DNA of 64,000 nucleotides, from positions 116,114,705 through 116,178,704 of the forward strand of contig NC_061120.1 of NCBI RefSeq assembly GCF_002878395.1. The letters run 5' to 3'. Under the pieces are notes generated by a model. It worked only from the letters and a program-made list of their open reading frames with translations. It was not told the origin of the DNA and did not search any database. The DNA is from Capsicum annuum (lineage: Eukaryota; Streptophyta; Magnoliopsida; Solanales; Solanaceae). Both the position numbers and the translations under genes were made by a program. The first letter of the stretch is position 1, and the number at the start of each line of letters is the position of its first letter. Below are positions 1 to 11,848 of the stretch, piece after piece.

Positions 1-1
1 T

Positions 2-100
2 GAGGGTACTACTTGGGAACCAAAAGCAGATATATGAGCCAAGTACCCTCATCTCTTCTTTATAAGTTCAGATCAAGATGAAGGTTCTATTCTTTCTTAA
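2..100 (+). pseudogene. Chromodomain tail of a Ty3/gypsy (Tekay/Del-type) polyprotein, 3' fragment
   Basis: The frame starting at base 2 reads EGTTWEPKADI, a TGA at 35-37, then AKYPHLFF and ends at a TAA at 98-100. The pattern EGATWE...AD(M)...KYPHLF is the familiar C-terminal end of the chromodomain that closes the pol polyprotein of plant chromoviruses (known family feature). The rest of the polyprotein lies outside the window to the left. The in-frame TGA, where relatives have a sense codon, suggests an inactive copy. It is followed 180 bp later by a polypurine tract and an LTR in the same orientation, as expected for the 3' end of such an element. Confidence 0.72.
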
Positions 101-282
101 TTCATCTCCCCTTTAACCAAAGATTCACCTATATAGCTATTATCATTATGAGTCCGTGCATTCTCTGAAGTACTCAAAGTTTATGACAATATAGAGTCAA
201 TCTAGTAAATTATTTCAGTTGTACAGCTTTAGTTTTCTCTATTTTCTAAGCCTAACAAGTCACATTCAGGACGAATGTTCCC

Positions 283-292
283 AAAGGGGAGA
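283..292 (+). other. Polypurine tract of the left-edge gypsy element
   Basis: AAAGGGGAGA lies three bases before the TGTAA that opens the LTR at 296, after the chromovirus-style context GACGAATGTTCCC. It is the usual primer site for plus-strand DNA synthesis and sets the orientation of the element to +. Confidence 0.75.
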
Positions 293-295
293 TAT

Positions 296-2552
296 TGTAA
301 GACCCCACAAAATCCTCGTCATCTAAATCCCCTAAACGATGCCCAAAGAGTTCCGGGACTTAGAAAATCTAGCTAAGTGTTGGGATTTAGTCATTTCTAG
401 TGCCTCAAGACTTTGAGGATTTTATTACCAACCTTCCTGGCCTTCGATAGTTGATATTTTAGATAATTCATAATTAGGGAAGTCAATAGGTGTTCCCAGA
501 CAAATTTCAAAATTTTTGGTCCACGTTTAGACCACGTTTGGTGTCCTAAAAAGTTAGTCCAACTCGATCTTGGCGTGCTGCGTCGCCCATTGAGTTGGTC
601 AATTTTATTGTAGGAACTGCCAGTCAAAAGTACTGAGGCTTGATGCGATTATGGTGTAAAGCGTCGATGCCATCAACGCACGGCATCGATTCGCGTCGAC
701 GCCTAATTTTTTTCAGCTTTTAAATTCGCATCCAAGGGGGCAACTTAGTATTTTTTTCCCCCACCCTCTATCAGTCATAACATGAGATTAAGGTCCCTAA
801 ATAAAAAAATATAGTCTTCTTCTCTAAAATTCACCAAGAACACTTTCTAGGGTTTCAACCCAAAGTTCAAGAGAACTCAAGCTTTAACCATCAATTTTCA
901 TAATTTATTCAAGAATCGGAATCCCCAAACCAAGGGCATCAAGAATATCTGTTCAAAGTCGCAAATAGAGTCACAAAAGCGAGAGTTCTTTCAAAGTTCA
1001 TAATCTAAGGTATGTGGGGTTTGAACAAGAATACTTCTTCCGTTCTTGTGTCCAAAGTTTTGATTTTTATTATATAACTTCATGTTTTTGCAAGTGAGTT
1101 TTGCCAAATTTACTTTACTTTGAGATTATGAATTTATAATTTGTTCAAGTCTTGAAATCGTATGTTAATTCACATATTTATGTTTGAATTTCAGAAATTA
1201 TACGATGAATTGGACATCCCTACCATGAATTAATGTTTTTGAGTATTCCCAAGGTTGAAGTCAATATTTAAGCTTCATTATGAAGTTATGATTATTTGAG
1301 TATGTATATATGCTCTAAATCAAGTATGAATTGTGATGTTTCTTAAAAATAATGTATCAGCATGATTTTAACAAGCAAGTACTTAGATTATAAAGAAGGT
1401 GGATCTTTGATCCTAAGTTAAGATAGGAATCCACTTTTATCTATGATTTAAAGAAAAGCGAAGCATAGTTAGCTTCCATAACAAATTCTAGTATTATTTA
1501 AAGTGGATTTTCCTAAAAAGTTCTGAGCCTAAGTATGGGAGTAGTATTTAGCACCGAGTTGGTCTTGATTCCAAGGTTTCATGCCCCAGAACTACGAGCC
1601 ATTATAGGATTTGATTTACCCTAAGTGGGTTAAGATAGTGATCCCTATAGTTAAGGTTTTTTTCTGATGGCAAGGATAGAATAGCTCTCCCCAGCGTGGG
1701 TAAGACGTTGGACTCCATGTTGCTCACATGGTTTATGTCGATTAGAAGAAACTCCCAAGTTTCCAAAGTCTCTCAAAGTTCTAAAATCCCTAAGATTCCA
1801 AAGAAGTTATTCTCCTTAAGATAAAAAAATATAAGTTTGAAAGTTATTATTTTAAGATTTTTTTTGTTACAAGCTTTGAGAATAAGGGGAGAATACAGAT
1901 TTTAGAACTAAGTATAATGACTCACGAGATTTATAGTACATGTTTCATTGTTCATAACTTATGAGATTTATATTTCGAACTTATTCAAGCTATGTGAGTC
2001 AGTCATATTTGCTTGCATGGTTTAAAGAGTAATGACATTGTTTACTTAATGCATACACTCCCATATACTCAGTACATCCTCAAAGTACTGATCCATATAT
2101 ATGTCTATATGCTACATCGTCTCATAATGTAGGTTCAGGTGCTCATTCTTAGCCGCGACAGTGATTCTCGAGTACCTTTGTCTACACTCCACAGTTGGTG
2201 AGTCATCATGGTTCGAGGACCTATTTCTCAAATTTTCAATTTTTATATCAGTTGTTATGGTTTTCAGTTCAGTCGAGTCAGTTGGGGTTATTCCCAATGA
2301 CTCTCTAGTTCAGTAGTAAGTAGAGGCTTGTCGGACTAGACTAGTAGTTGAGTTCTAGATTTTCTGTATTGATTTCTCAGATGATTATTTCATTTGTTTC
2401 TGTTCAGATTTGTTACGATATAGTTTTGTTTCTTGACTTATCTATCCTAAAGTAGGTGTTAGAAATAGTACTAGGCACAAAGGATTAGCTTGGGGATACT
2501 TGTAGCTTTAAGCACCATGTGACATTCTGGGATGAGATTTTGGGGCGTTACA
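296..2552 (+). mobile_element. 3' LTR of a Tekay/Del-type Ty3/gypsy element
   Basis: The unit opens with TGTAAGACCCC and closes with GGGGCGTTACA, giving the 5-bp inverted ends TGTAA/TTACA, length 2257 bp. It follows a polypurine tract and a chromodomain tail, so it is the 3' LTR of an element whose body is left of the window. The target-site duplication cannot be tested because the 5' LTR is not present. The LTR is non-coding; short open frames in it have no family resemblance. The layout resembles the other gypsy LTRs of this window but the sequence belongs to a different subfamily. Confidence 0.75.
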
Positions 2553-3037
2553 TTTGCTCATTCGTCCTATGATACCTACTGAGTACAAGTGAAAAGTACC
2601 CACCCCTACTGCGCCCTTTTAGTGTAGATCCAGGTTTCATTGTGCCTCACTGTGATTGATTTAGGCAGCATTTGGAGCTTTTTGAGGTAGCGATTGATTT
2701 CATGTGTCCAGAGTTAACTACTGCCTTTCCTTATTTAGACTATGCTATTATTTGTTTTCAGAGACAAAGTTGTTCCTTTTTTGATACCTTATGTATTTTG
2801 ATCTTGATTTGTATTAGTTATCTTCTTGAACTATGACACCAGGTTTTGGGTTCTTGTTAGGTATCATTGGCTATGCATTTCCATTTTCACTATATATGTG
2901 TGTGATTCAGCTTTGTTTTAGGAGCCTTGCCTTGGGTATTAATGTTACTTTCCCTTTTTGTATTAGCTTGGATGATAGGTTTACTTGTCAAGGCTTTGAC
3001 GCGACAACTGACATCATGACCTTTGGTTTTTGGGTCA
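2553..3037 (+). repeat. LTR-derived repeat remnant
   Basis: This stretch between two elements carries phrases typical of gypsy LTRs, such as CTACTGAGTACAAGTG followed by CCCACCCCTACTGCGC and a T-rich tract. Both ends are missing, so family and limits are inferred. An 82-codon open frame at 2833-3081 has no recognisable domain and I do not consider it a gene. Confidence 0.35.
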
Positions 3038-3820
3038 TGTTAAAGTACCGGAGGTTAATGGAATATCTCCTCCCAAAATAAAATAATTCACTTCAAAATT
3101 AGTGGTACCTCAAATTTTTGGAACTACAAACTCAATCAATGATTTAAGGATCACACTAGAGTTTTTAGAAGATGAGGAAAATATTTTTCAACTCAAAATT
3201 CATACCTTTGCCTGAGGAAAAGTTTAGGTATTTATAGATAAAAGGTGTTGCTTAAGAAAGAACGCAATGCTTCACCAAATAGTGTACTATTTTAGAAACG
3301 TCATACACCTGCTCTGGTTCTACGCCAAACCTGCACCCACAGATGACTTTAGGCACAAACTAGAATATTTTGTGCTAGAACTGTGCCAAACATTTGTTAT
3401 TTTGTTCGAAACAGTACCTTGAAGGGTCATGTCCCTTTAAAATGCATTGTGACTATATCGGCAATCGTTCGAACTGCATCTGCAAATGGAGAAAAAATTT
3501 CTATTGGATTTTTGGATTAAAAATTTTCAAGTTTCAAATAAATGTTGTTTAAAAACTTAAACTCTTGGTCATTTGACAAATCCAAATCCTAATCCGAAGA
3601 TGAAACCAAGCCAAATGAGTGACGATGATGATGGTTCTAGGCATGTCTTCTTCGTTCCTCACTATCCACATGAAGGAATGCTTCTCAATATAAGCATAAG
3701 AAAGTTTCTTTCTCCCACTAATGTGGGAGAACTTTACTTCCTTAAATTGGATACTTACTTCACTTTTCCCTCTTTTTGTTTGGTCTATTTTTCATTCACA
3801 TAATCACTTAGAACCCAACA
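3038..3820 (-). repeat. 3' LTR of the old copia element
   Basis: Read on the - strand it starts TGTTGGGTTCTAAG at 3820 and ends at 3038; the terminal bases TGTT/AACA are inverted copies. It aligns by eye with 19060-19636 over nearly its whole length, except for about 200 bp near 3340-3490 that are absent from the other copy. A G-rich tract just above its upper end serves as polypurine tract, which makes this the 3' LTR. Confidence 0.72.
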
Positions 3821-3829
3821 ATCCCCCAC
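3821..3829 (-). other. Polypurine tract of the old copia element
   Basis: On the - strand GTGGGGGAT directly precedes the TGTTGGG start of the LTR at 3820. This is the expected place and composition for a plus-strand primer. Confidence 0.6.
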
Positions 3830-4439
3830 ATTAATGGGAAATAGCTATTTTTTATAAAAAATTTATGGATAAGTGTATGATCTGCAAGAAAATACTGAAC
3901 GCATAAATAGGTTTTTCTTTGAACTTTCCATAGTGAATTTGCATCGGATGCACTAGGTCAATTAATAAATATGATATTCTTGAACTGTCTAACTTTAATG
4001 TACACCTAGACAACATAAGTCACATAATCAGCCTTTTACCATTTATGGTTCTCATAGTTTGGTTGGTTTCAACCATGTACACGACTTAATTTCAAGAGAT
4101 CTTAGAGAATAGCCCTTTACTATCATTCTCCATGAAGCATCTTTCACTTCACCCTCACATAGGTAATTCTTAAATGTTTAATCCTTTAGATCAAACTATT
4201 TGGTCAAATCTTCCAAATTTAGAAACCATTAAAAAGCTTCAAATTATAAGCCTTATCCTTGTTTCCAAACATTGTCTTCATCATGAGAATGGGTTAAGTA
4301 TATTGATAATATTGAATCATCAGTCATAACTTTGTTTGATCTCTTTGAACTAGCTCTTGGGATCTCTAGTCTGCTAGACAGAGTTACCGTCATGATGACT
4401 TGTCTTAGGCCTTAAACCTATTTTCTTCGATGACCTCTT
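3830..4439 (-). other. 3' non-coding part of the old copia element
   Basis: This is the stretch between the decayed RNase H end and the polypurine tract. I see no further domain, only occasional short open frames. Its place in the element is inferred from the flanking coding remnant and LTR. Confidence 0.45.
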
Positions 4440-4597
4440 AACTCCCTATCTAGATAGGCCTTCTGTAAGTGGATCTGACACATTATTCTTTGACTTCATG
4501 TAGTTAAACGATAGTTCCACTAGAGAGTAGTTCTCAAATGGTATTATGCCTTTATCTTATATGACGAGATTTATTGTTATACATTATACTTCCTTCT
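4440..4597 (-). pseudogene. Copia RNase H, C-terminal remnant
   Basis: The - strand frame just below the solo LTR reads GSIMYNNKSRHIR, then a stop, RHNTI, a stop and ELLSSGTI. This is the run that follows the QAAI segment in plant copia RNase H proteins (family knowledge). The preceding half, ending DSQAAIRR, is on the far side of the 4598-7771 insertion. Several stops show decay. Confidence 0.7.
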
Positions 4598-7500
4598 TGT
4601 AAGACTCCATAAAAATCGCATCTTAAATTCAGCTCGTAAAGCTCCATGAGAGATTCCAAGACTTAGAAAATTTTGCTAAGTGTTCAAGATTCAACACTTA
4701 GTCTTATTTTAGACGTCCAAACTTTGGGGATTTATTTGGAGACCTTCCCGACGTCCTTTTTCAATTTTCAAGTTGAGTTACGATCGGGAAATCTCATAGT
4801 ATATCTCGGGTGAGTTTCAGAATTTTTGGAGTAGCGTAAAGGCATGTTTGGGTGCCCAAAACAGAAGCCCCAGGCAATTAGCCCGCGCAGCCTGCTAACT
4901 CCAGTGCTTGCCCAGTTTTTCAGCATTTCAGGGTCAAATTCAAACGATCATGACTCCCAATATATAATGAACTGTGAGAGCTTCTATATATAAATGGAAA
5001 GATATTTGAGTTTTATTTCCAATGAAATTAGTTTCATCCTATTTGGACATCTAAGTAAAAAGTTATGATCAATTTACTTCAACCTATCAGACAGTCAATT
5101 AGGGACAGATTTGACCTTAATTGTACCTTAGGGGTATTTTGGTCATCTTACACCCCTATATATATCCGAAAAACGGGATTAAGGCTAATTTAAAGCAAAA
5201 TATACTCTTTTCTTTCATTTTCTCTCAAGAACAAGAAGATGGTTTTCAATTGGGGATTTAATTTCAAGAAATTCTCTTCGTCAATCTTCGTAGAATCAAG
5301 TACTAAGGTATGCGTAGTGTTCATCCACGGGTTGCTTTCATCCGTGGAGTCCAAGAATCATGTTTTAAGACTATATTGTGATTATAATGTTGAGACATGA
5401 TCATGCACATGTTGATGATTGTTGTTTAAAATCCAAGGTGTTACTTTAGGATGATTTCATGAAGTATGTGTGCCTATTGTTAAAAATCCATGAACTTGGG
5501 TGGTTTAACATGACTAAATTGTTAAGAACACCTATTCTATAAAGTGTGTATGTAAGGTGTTTGATTAAATAACTAAATGACTAGAAGCCATGCAACTTAG
5601 CTTGAATATGACTTATATGACTACTGCATGATATCTTAGTATGGTTAAATAACTTCCATGTTATTAATGTGCCTTGTGAATGTTGTAGTATCATTCATGA
5701 CTTAGTTTTATGCAACTATACCACGTTCATGTGCCATTATATGTACGTACAAGCTATGATTATCATGTTTCTTATGAATCCCCAAGATAGTAGATTTTGA
5801 TATCATAAATTGTGGACTCTATTCTTATGAGTAAGGCATTCATGTGTGTCAGTTTCCTTCCATTGAGTCCTGGGGGTACGTGTACCCAAAAAATATAGTT
5901 GTGTGCCTAGAGCCATGTCATGTTTTCATGATACTCTCAGTCAATCCATGTTTAGTAAACTTCAGTCAGTCATGACTCAGGAAAACTCATATAAAGGCAG
6001 TATCAGTTCAGTTTTACTCAGTACTCAGTAATCTACGTAATCTCAGTAATATTTTATCTATCTATAGAATTTAGTAAATCTCAGTATTAGCACAATTTAG
6101 TTCAGTATTCTGTTCAAACATCAGTAAACTCAGTTAGCTAACAGAACTCAGTAGCATTTAGTCAATTAACAGAATTCAGTAGTGTTCTGCTAGTCATCGA
6201 AACTCAATAAACTTACTCCATGTTCAGTTCAGTTAAACAGAACAATCAATAACAGTTCAGTTAATTCTAGTATGAACTAGAAAATTAGTTCAGTATAATC
6301 ATTTCATTGTCATTCAGTTGGGAGTAGGATTCAGCACAGAGCGAACCTAAGGATGGGAACTCACCTTCCAGTAGAGGGTTTGATTCTTAGAAGCAGTCCT
6401 TACATTCCAGAACTATGTATCCAGCATAGGTTGAGACATCTATACCTGTCAGTTGAGGGTAGATGAGGTGGCTTAACCTGTCAGATAAGGGTTCCCACCA
6501 TTCTTATTAAAGTACCTGCTAGATGAGGGTCACTCACAGCTTGTCCTTATCAGTGGCGTGGTATTGACACCCTTCTAATCAGGGCAGAGATTGGACCCCA
6601 GCTTAGCTATTATAGAGTATTTGGGGTAGGTCGGTTAGATAACTACTTCCCATAGTTTCAGTATCAGTCTCAGTAAAAGAACTCAGATAGTTTTTCAGGA
6701 TATCAGGACTGTCAAATATAGTCAACTCAGATACAGTATGGAACTCGGCTAGTTCCATTAGATTTAGGACCTTCAGATATAGTCATTTATGCTATTAGTT
6801 ATCAGAACTCATGTTATCAGATATATCAGTTATCAGAATTCAGTTATCATTCATGATATGTTATCAGTAAATACATGTCATCAGTATTCATACTCAGTAG
6901 TCATGTTATCACGAGCTCAGTTTTAGGACTGTCATATACGGTCAATCAAATCAGTTTTTCATAATCAAAACTATCAGAAACAATTATTCCTTTATCAATA
7001 ATATAGTATCAGTCTCCCAGTATTCAGTAACACAGTATCAGTTTCTCACTTATTAGTGATATATATCAATATGAGTAAACTCAATCATTCAGTATCTCAA
7101 TATCAGTAAACTCAGTCATTCAGTATCTCAGCATCAGTAAACTCATGTTCTCAGTACTCAGACTTAGTAGTCAATATCACTACGAGTTTAGTAGTAGTTA
7201 TGTATGTATGTATGCATTCTCACGTTCTTATCAGTCATCATTGTTCATGCATATAAAACCCTTTGCGTTTAGCCTACCTCACTCGTATACTAAGTACATT
7301 CAGTCGTACTGACGTATTCACACTAGGGTGTTTTATTTGATGCCATAGGTACAGAGGCACGAGTTTCAGAGCAGCAGTAGCATTGTAGATTTTAGCAGTT
7401 AGTGCTCCTCTTCATTCGAGGACAATATTATTATTACTTTATTACAGTATTTCAGATTAGTTTTTCAGTTCATAGAGTTAGTTGGAGACATGTTCCTTCA

Positions 7501-7771
7501 ACTCCTTATTTAGTTCAGTTAGAGGCTTTCGAACTAGATATCAGATTAGATGTTTAGACTTCAGTATTTATATTTCTTTTTGGTATTTTTATACCATGTT
7601 TTTCAGATATGTATCAGTATTGAGTCTTATGGCCTTACAGCTTATGTTTCCATATATTTTATGAGATATTATGCAGTTTATAGGTACAGATATCAGTCAT
7701 GGGTTAGCTTATGGTCCTTCAGGGTCATGAGCACCGTGTAGCATTTTAGTTCAGAAAATTAGGGCATTACA
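4598..7771 (+). mobile_element. Solo LTR of a Ty3/gypsy element, inside copia RNase H
   Basis: The unit opens TGTAAGACTCC and closes GGGCATTACA, 3174 bp. Its last 100 bases match the gypsy LTRs at 35683 and 40434 in reverse complement (for example CAGTCATGGGTTAGCTTATGG and CATGAGCACCGTGTAGCATT, shortened here), so it belongs to that broad LTR family. No internal region is attached. The hexamer CCTTCT of the copia host lies on both sides (4592-4597 and 7776-7781), but 4-5 bases after TTACA are unexplained, so the duplication is imperfect or the end is blurred. The middle (about 5980-7190) is dense in CAGTA/ACTCAG repeats. Confidence 0.72.
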
Positions 7772-8507
7772 CTGCCCTTCTTATTGCCGCTTGGCTATCA
7801 TAGTGTATGCATACTGGTTCCAAAGGTTTGGGCCAATAAGAAATATCTTTCAATTCAGGAGCAATTCAGATTCTTTATTATTTTTGTCTATCGCGATAAA
7901 TTCAAATTTTATTGTAGCACAAGCAACGCATGTCTATTTGGATGATTTCCAAGAGATTGCTCCTCCACATAAAGTAAATATGTATCTGCTTATGGATTTT
8001 ACTTCATTTAATCCAGTAATCTAATTTGCATCACTATATCCTTCAATTATCGCTGGATATTTATTATAATACAAAGCATAGTTTTGAGTTTGTTTCAGAT
8101 ACCCTAAAACTCTTTTCATTGCAATTCAATAGGTTTTATTGGGATTACTCATGTACCAACTCAATTTACTAATAGAACATGTTATATCTGATTGCGTATA
8201 GTTCGTGATATATATAAAACTTCCCAACACTCTTGCATAGTCCAACTGTGAGTCACTTTCACCTTTATTCTTTTGAAATGCAAAGCTCAGGTCTAGTGGA
8301 GTCTTGGCAATACTAAAATCTAAATACTTGAACTTGTCAAGTACTTTTTTAATGTAAAAATTATAACAACACCAACCCTTGTGGATTTTTATGAATTCTT
8401 ATCTCTATGATCACATCCACAGCTCTAAGGTCTTTCATATCAAACTTGCTCTCAAGCATTTATTTCGTAGCATTTATGTCAGAAATACTCTACTTTTGAT
8501 CAACATA
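7772..8507 (-). pseudogene. Copia reverse transcriptase C-terminal part and RNase H remnant
   Basis: The - strand carries the second half of the reverse transcriptase after YIDD and the first half of RNase H. The clearest segment is WPKPLEPVCIHYDSQAAI at about 7786-7840, a hallmark of plant copia RNase H. Upstream, a stretch around 8150-8260 codes for the conserved segment with SRY-like and NP-like patterns in broken frames. It joins the 12602-14724 remnant once element A (8508-12596) is removed. Stops and frameshifts are frequent. Confidence 0.7.
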
Positions 8508-9255
8508 TGATACGAGTGAGATCACGTAGATGGACTCTTGTGGGTGTGTATTGAATTCATCCAAGTATGTGTGCAAGAGAAGCATAATTAAGGGCCCAAA
8601 TATACACCAAAAATATCCCACTACAAACACTAATGGGGCAACCCACTCTTGAAGGGCTATTATGGATATTTCACACTATTTTTGTAATATATATAAATAG
8701 AACCTTTTAGGGTTTCATTCATTAGACTTTGATGATATTTGTAAGTTGTGTAACACTTTGAAAGACAAATCTTCTCTTCTCTTGATGAGGCAACCCAAAA
8801 TTAGGGTGATACTAGTGTGGAATCACTAGTGTTGCATTCATGGCTTGAGACGTTGGTGTTTAGAGGAGGTAAATTCCCTCTTGTATTAACATAAGAGTTA
8901 GGTTAACCGTTGTGTGTAGCGTTAAGGGTCCAAGAGTATCACATGTTTTTGGGTTCTTAAGATTATACCATCCAAGGTCTAACTATCTATCCTTTGTTCA
9001 TTGTAATCTTGTAACCATTTGTGTATCTTGTAATCTTCAATCCATGAGTTGTTGTCTCTTGTTATTATTATTCTTATCATATTGTTGTCCACCTTGTTGT
9101 GTTGTTGCGGTTTTGGTGTGGTTATACATGTTATTATCTCATCATTGTGTAGCATTTTTAATGTTGGACGTCTTTCCAACTTGTCTCAAGTTTGTATTAT
9201 GTTTGTAGACTATTTTTGTGGTTGGTTTGGTACAATCCATATTAGTTTCGTATTA
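8508..9255 (+). repeat. 5' LTR of element A
   Basis: Length 748 bp, the same as the 3' copy. It contains a TATA-like AATATATATAAATAGAACC at about 8685-8704, followed by TTAGGGTTTCATTCATTAG, a plausible core promoter and transcript start for the element (inferred). It ends GTATTA where the 3' LTR ends GTATCA. Confidence 0.9.
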
Positions 9256-9257
9256 TT

Positions 9258-9272
9258 TGGTATCAAAGCATG
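9258..9272 (+). other. Primer-binding site of element A
   Basis: TGGTATCAAAGCATG starts two bases after the LTR. It matches the complement of the initiator-tRNA-Met 3' end (TGGTATCAGAGC) with one mismatch. Confidence 0.8.
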
Positions 9273-10582
9273 GCTTGATTTTGTTCCTACAAGATCAATC
9301 TTGGGCTTGCTTGCTAGAAAATCTAAAAAAAAGTGTTAAAAACTGAAAATTCTAGAAAAATAACAATCTGTTCGTGTTTGTGTTCTTGGCCAAAATTGTG
9401 TCTTTGTTGTGTCTTGGCCGAGATTTGTTTGTTGTGTGACTAGATCTAGTAGTGGTCTTGTTTGTTTTGTTGTTTCTAGTGTTAGTTTTCTTGTCCACTA
9501 ACACTTTGAGTCTAGATCTAAACTTGAGCTTGAACTTGTTGAAAGTTTTTGTTGTGAACATAAGCTTGGCCCATTGTTGTTGACCATTGTTGTGGTAGAT
9601 TTTTTTGGCCGTGTGGTTTCTCCTTGATGATCTAAAATTGACCACGTGATATTGTTGTTACTTGGTGGCTTGAGAACCATTTTGTTGAAGTTGTAGTTGT
9701 CTTGGCCAAGTGTTGGAGCTATTGTTATTGTGGATTGGAGTTGGCCATGTGAAAATTATTGGTGTTTTTAAAGATTATTGTTGTAGTTCTTAGTGTTGTT
9801 GTTGTCGTTCTTGATGTTCATCACCACCTTCATATATTGTTGAAGATAAAGTGAATGCTAAATCCAAAAAGTTAAAGGAAAAGGGTGTATTATTTGTTAG
9901 TCTTGAAAGACACTACAACCAACAAGGATCTAACAATCAAGTCTCAACCACTTTTCAACACTTTTCCATAATTTAAGGATCCATGTTTTAAGGAGAAGTA
10001 CAAGAAAGTCAAGTCTTGAAAAATTGAAATTGAGAAGGGCTCCAAGACTTATTTTCCCTCCTAAAACAAATTCCACCAATCTAAATTAATTTTTGACCAA
10101 GACTTGAACCTTTGAGAATAACCAATTGATAAAAATGAACCAATATGTGGCTGCCACATCATCACTGCTACTGTTCACGTAATATTTTCGAGCTCAAATT
10201 TTAGATTTGTTAGTTTTATTTTATTGTCTCTTAGTTCATTTGTTGGTTCGAACACTAATTGACAACTTAGTAATCTCCTACTAGCTTGTAAGTTAGTTTT
10301 GTGTCTGTTTGTTCATGTTTACGTTTGTTGTGTACTTTTATCTTTTTGAATTCGTTGTTAGTTCTTGACTCAAGTCCTACAAGATTTCGTTTGAGTTTAA
10401 AAAAAAACTATTCCGGGACAAGAGTAGAATCGACACTCAATCACTCACGAAGTATAAGCCGGCTTTCAACACTTATGAAACTAAGTATGAGGTAAAACCA
10501 AGAGTGAAAGTGTGGTGAGGTATTTTTAATCTAACAAGTTTGTTTGTTTTCTTTGTTTGTTGTGTCTTTTTTCTTAGGTACA
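9273..10582 (+). other. Long leader of element A, no gene seen
   Basis: About 1.3 kb rich in TTG and TTGT runs, without a domain-bearing frame. Near its end a pyrimidine-rich stretch with CTTAG at 10573-10577 sits right before the ATG at 10583 and looks like a splice acceptor; this is only a suggestion. Length and composition fit the long untranslated leaders of large non-autonomous LTR elements. Confidence 0.5.
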
Positions 10583-11751
10583 ATGGCTGCCCATAATTTC
10601 AATGCCACATGTGATCGTATGACAATATTGAAGATATAAAATGGCACATTGAAATTATACGCCAATTGCTACCCAAACTCTACCCACAAAATCTAATTGT
10701 CCAAGCACCTTGCGTTGAGAGCTTCCCGGAGGAAGTTTCTTCCCAACTTGTGAGTAAAACTTTCCCACCACTTGAGGATATGTGTGATATGATTAATGAA
10801 TCTCAAGTGAGTAAAAGATTTAAAGATGTTGGCCAAGGAAAAAGGAGTAAACCTATGAGCCTATGTTGTTGTAAATATTCTAATGTTTGTTTGGCTCATA
10901 GGGTTAATCATGTGCTTGACATATCTTTGAAACTTGATAATGATTCCTTAGAGAGTGAAAGTTCCAAATCTATCCGTGGGTTAGATCATTCACTCTTTAG
11001 GCACAATGTCTTGTTTAAAGATAGTTTATTTACTCCTAATGAACCTAGTGGTGCAAGTGATGTTGACGACATGGCTTGTCTTGGAAGCTATAGCCTATAT
11101 GCTAACCCACTATGGTGTGACAACATTCCTTCTCATGATGGAAATCTCTTCTTGGAAGATGAGAGTACTCTTATGGGCAAGGAATATGTAATCTCGGAAA
11201 TGAGTACTCTTGGTAGTACTCTTCGTGTGCATGATGATCAATTTACTCTTAAATGTAGTTCACTACTTGAGCATGTGAATAATGTGCTTAAAAATTCTCA
11301 AGTTAGTGATGATGTCTATAGAATTGATCTTGATAATGCACATGACTCTTTGAACATCTTGTGTGGTAAAAGCATTACAATTAGTTTTGTTCATAGAGAC
11401 TATGTGTATGAAAATATTTTTGTGTGTAAATATGGGAGTGACATTCTAGGGGAAGAAAGGGATAGCATCGGCTTAGGACCTTGGCTAATTTTTCCATTTG
11501 ATCCTGGCACCTTCTTGGAATATGGACATCTCTACGCTCCCCACTTAATACTTGGTCAAGACGACAAACAATGTTTAATTGTGGGTGCTAATGAAGGAAG
11601 ACAAAGTTCTTCCTTATCTCTTTTTATGGATGATGACCGCTTCCTTTGTATCTTTTGTACTAAGCTATTTATATTCAACATAAAGGACCTGTGGATATAC
11701 TACAAGTTTATCCCCCCCTCGGCGTGGAATGTGATGTGTGTATTTTCCTAA
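10583..11751 (+). CDS. Unknown protein of element A (about 390 codons with one apparent frameshift)
   Basis: A continuous frame runs from about 10615 to the TAA at 11749-11751; it has no ATG at its start. The only good ATG is at 10583 (MAAHNFNATCDR) in another frame, and the two frames connect if one base is missing near 10620, so the copy probably carries a 1-nt deletion. The product is acidic, with many Asp and Ser, a Cys patch (CCCKYSNVCLAH, about 70 codons in), a repeated STLGSTLR-type stretch and the segment GPWLIFPFDPG near the C-terminus. No zinc knuckle, DSGA, YVDD or D,D35E motif is visible, so it is neither Gag nor Pol by motif. I do not recognise the family; it could be a captured host sequence or a strongly diverged Gag. 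It is the only coding cargo of the element. Confidence 0.55.
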
Positions 11752-11836
11752 CTCTAACCACTCATATCTTGAGAATGTGTGCTTGTTGTCTTCTCTTGAT
11801 TTTGCAAGGTACAGATTTGAGGTCGAATCCTTTTCA

Positions 11837-11848
11837 AGAAGGAGAGGA
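11837..11848 (+). other. Polypurine tract of element A
   Basis: The purine run AGAAGGAGAGGA ends directly at the TGATAC of the 3' LTR. The preceding context (GTCGAATCC then TTTTCAAGAAGGAG) closely matches that of element B at 17008-17031, evidence that the two elements are relatives. Confidence 0.8.

Noticed and set aside
3573..3803. Short + strand frame in the copia LTR
   Set aside because: It lies within an LTR and is absent in the other LTR copy.
8912..9339. Hydrophobic open frames in the element A LTR
   Set aside because: They result from T/G-rich composition, repeat in the second LTR with changes and cross the LTR end.
10666..11751. Independent host gene of 361 codons
   Set aside because: It lies wholly between the PBS and PPT of an LTR element, has no ATG of its own at that start and no introns or flanking gene signals.
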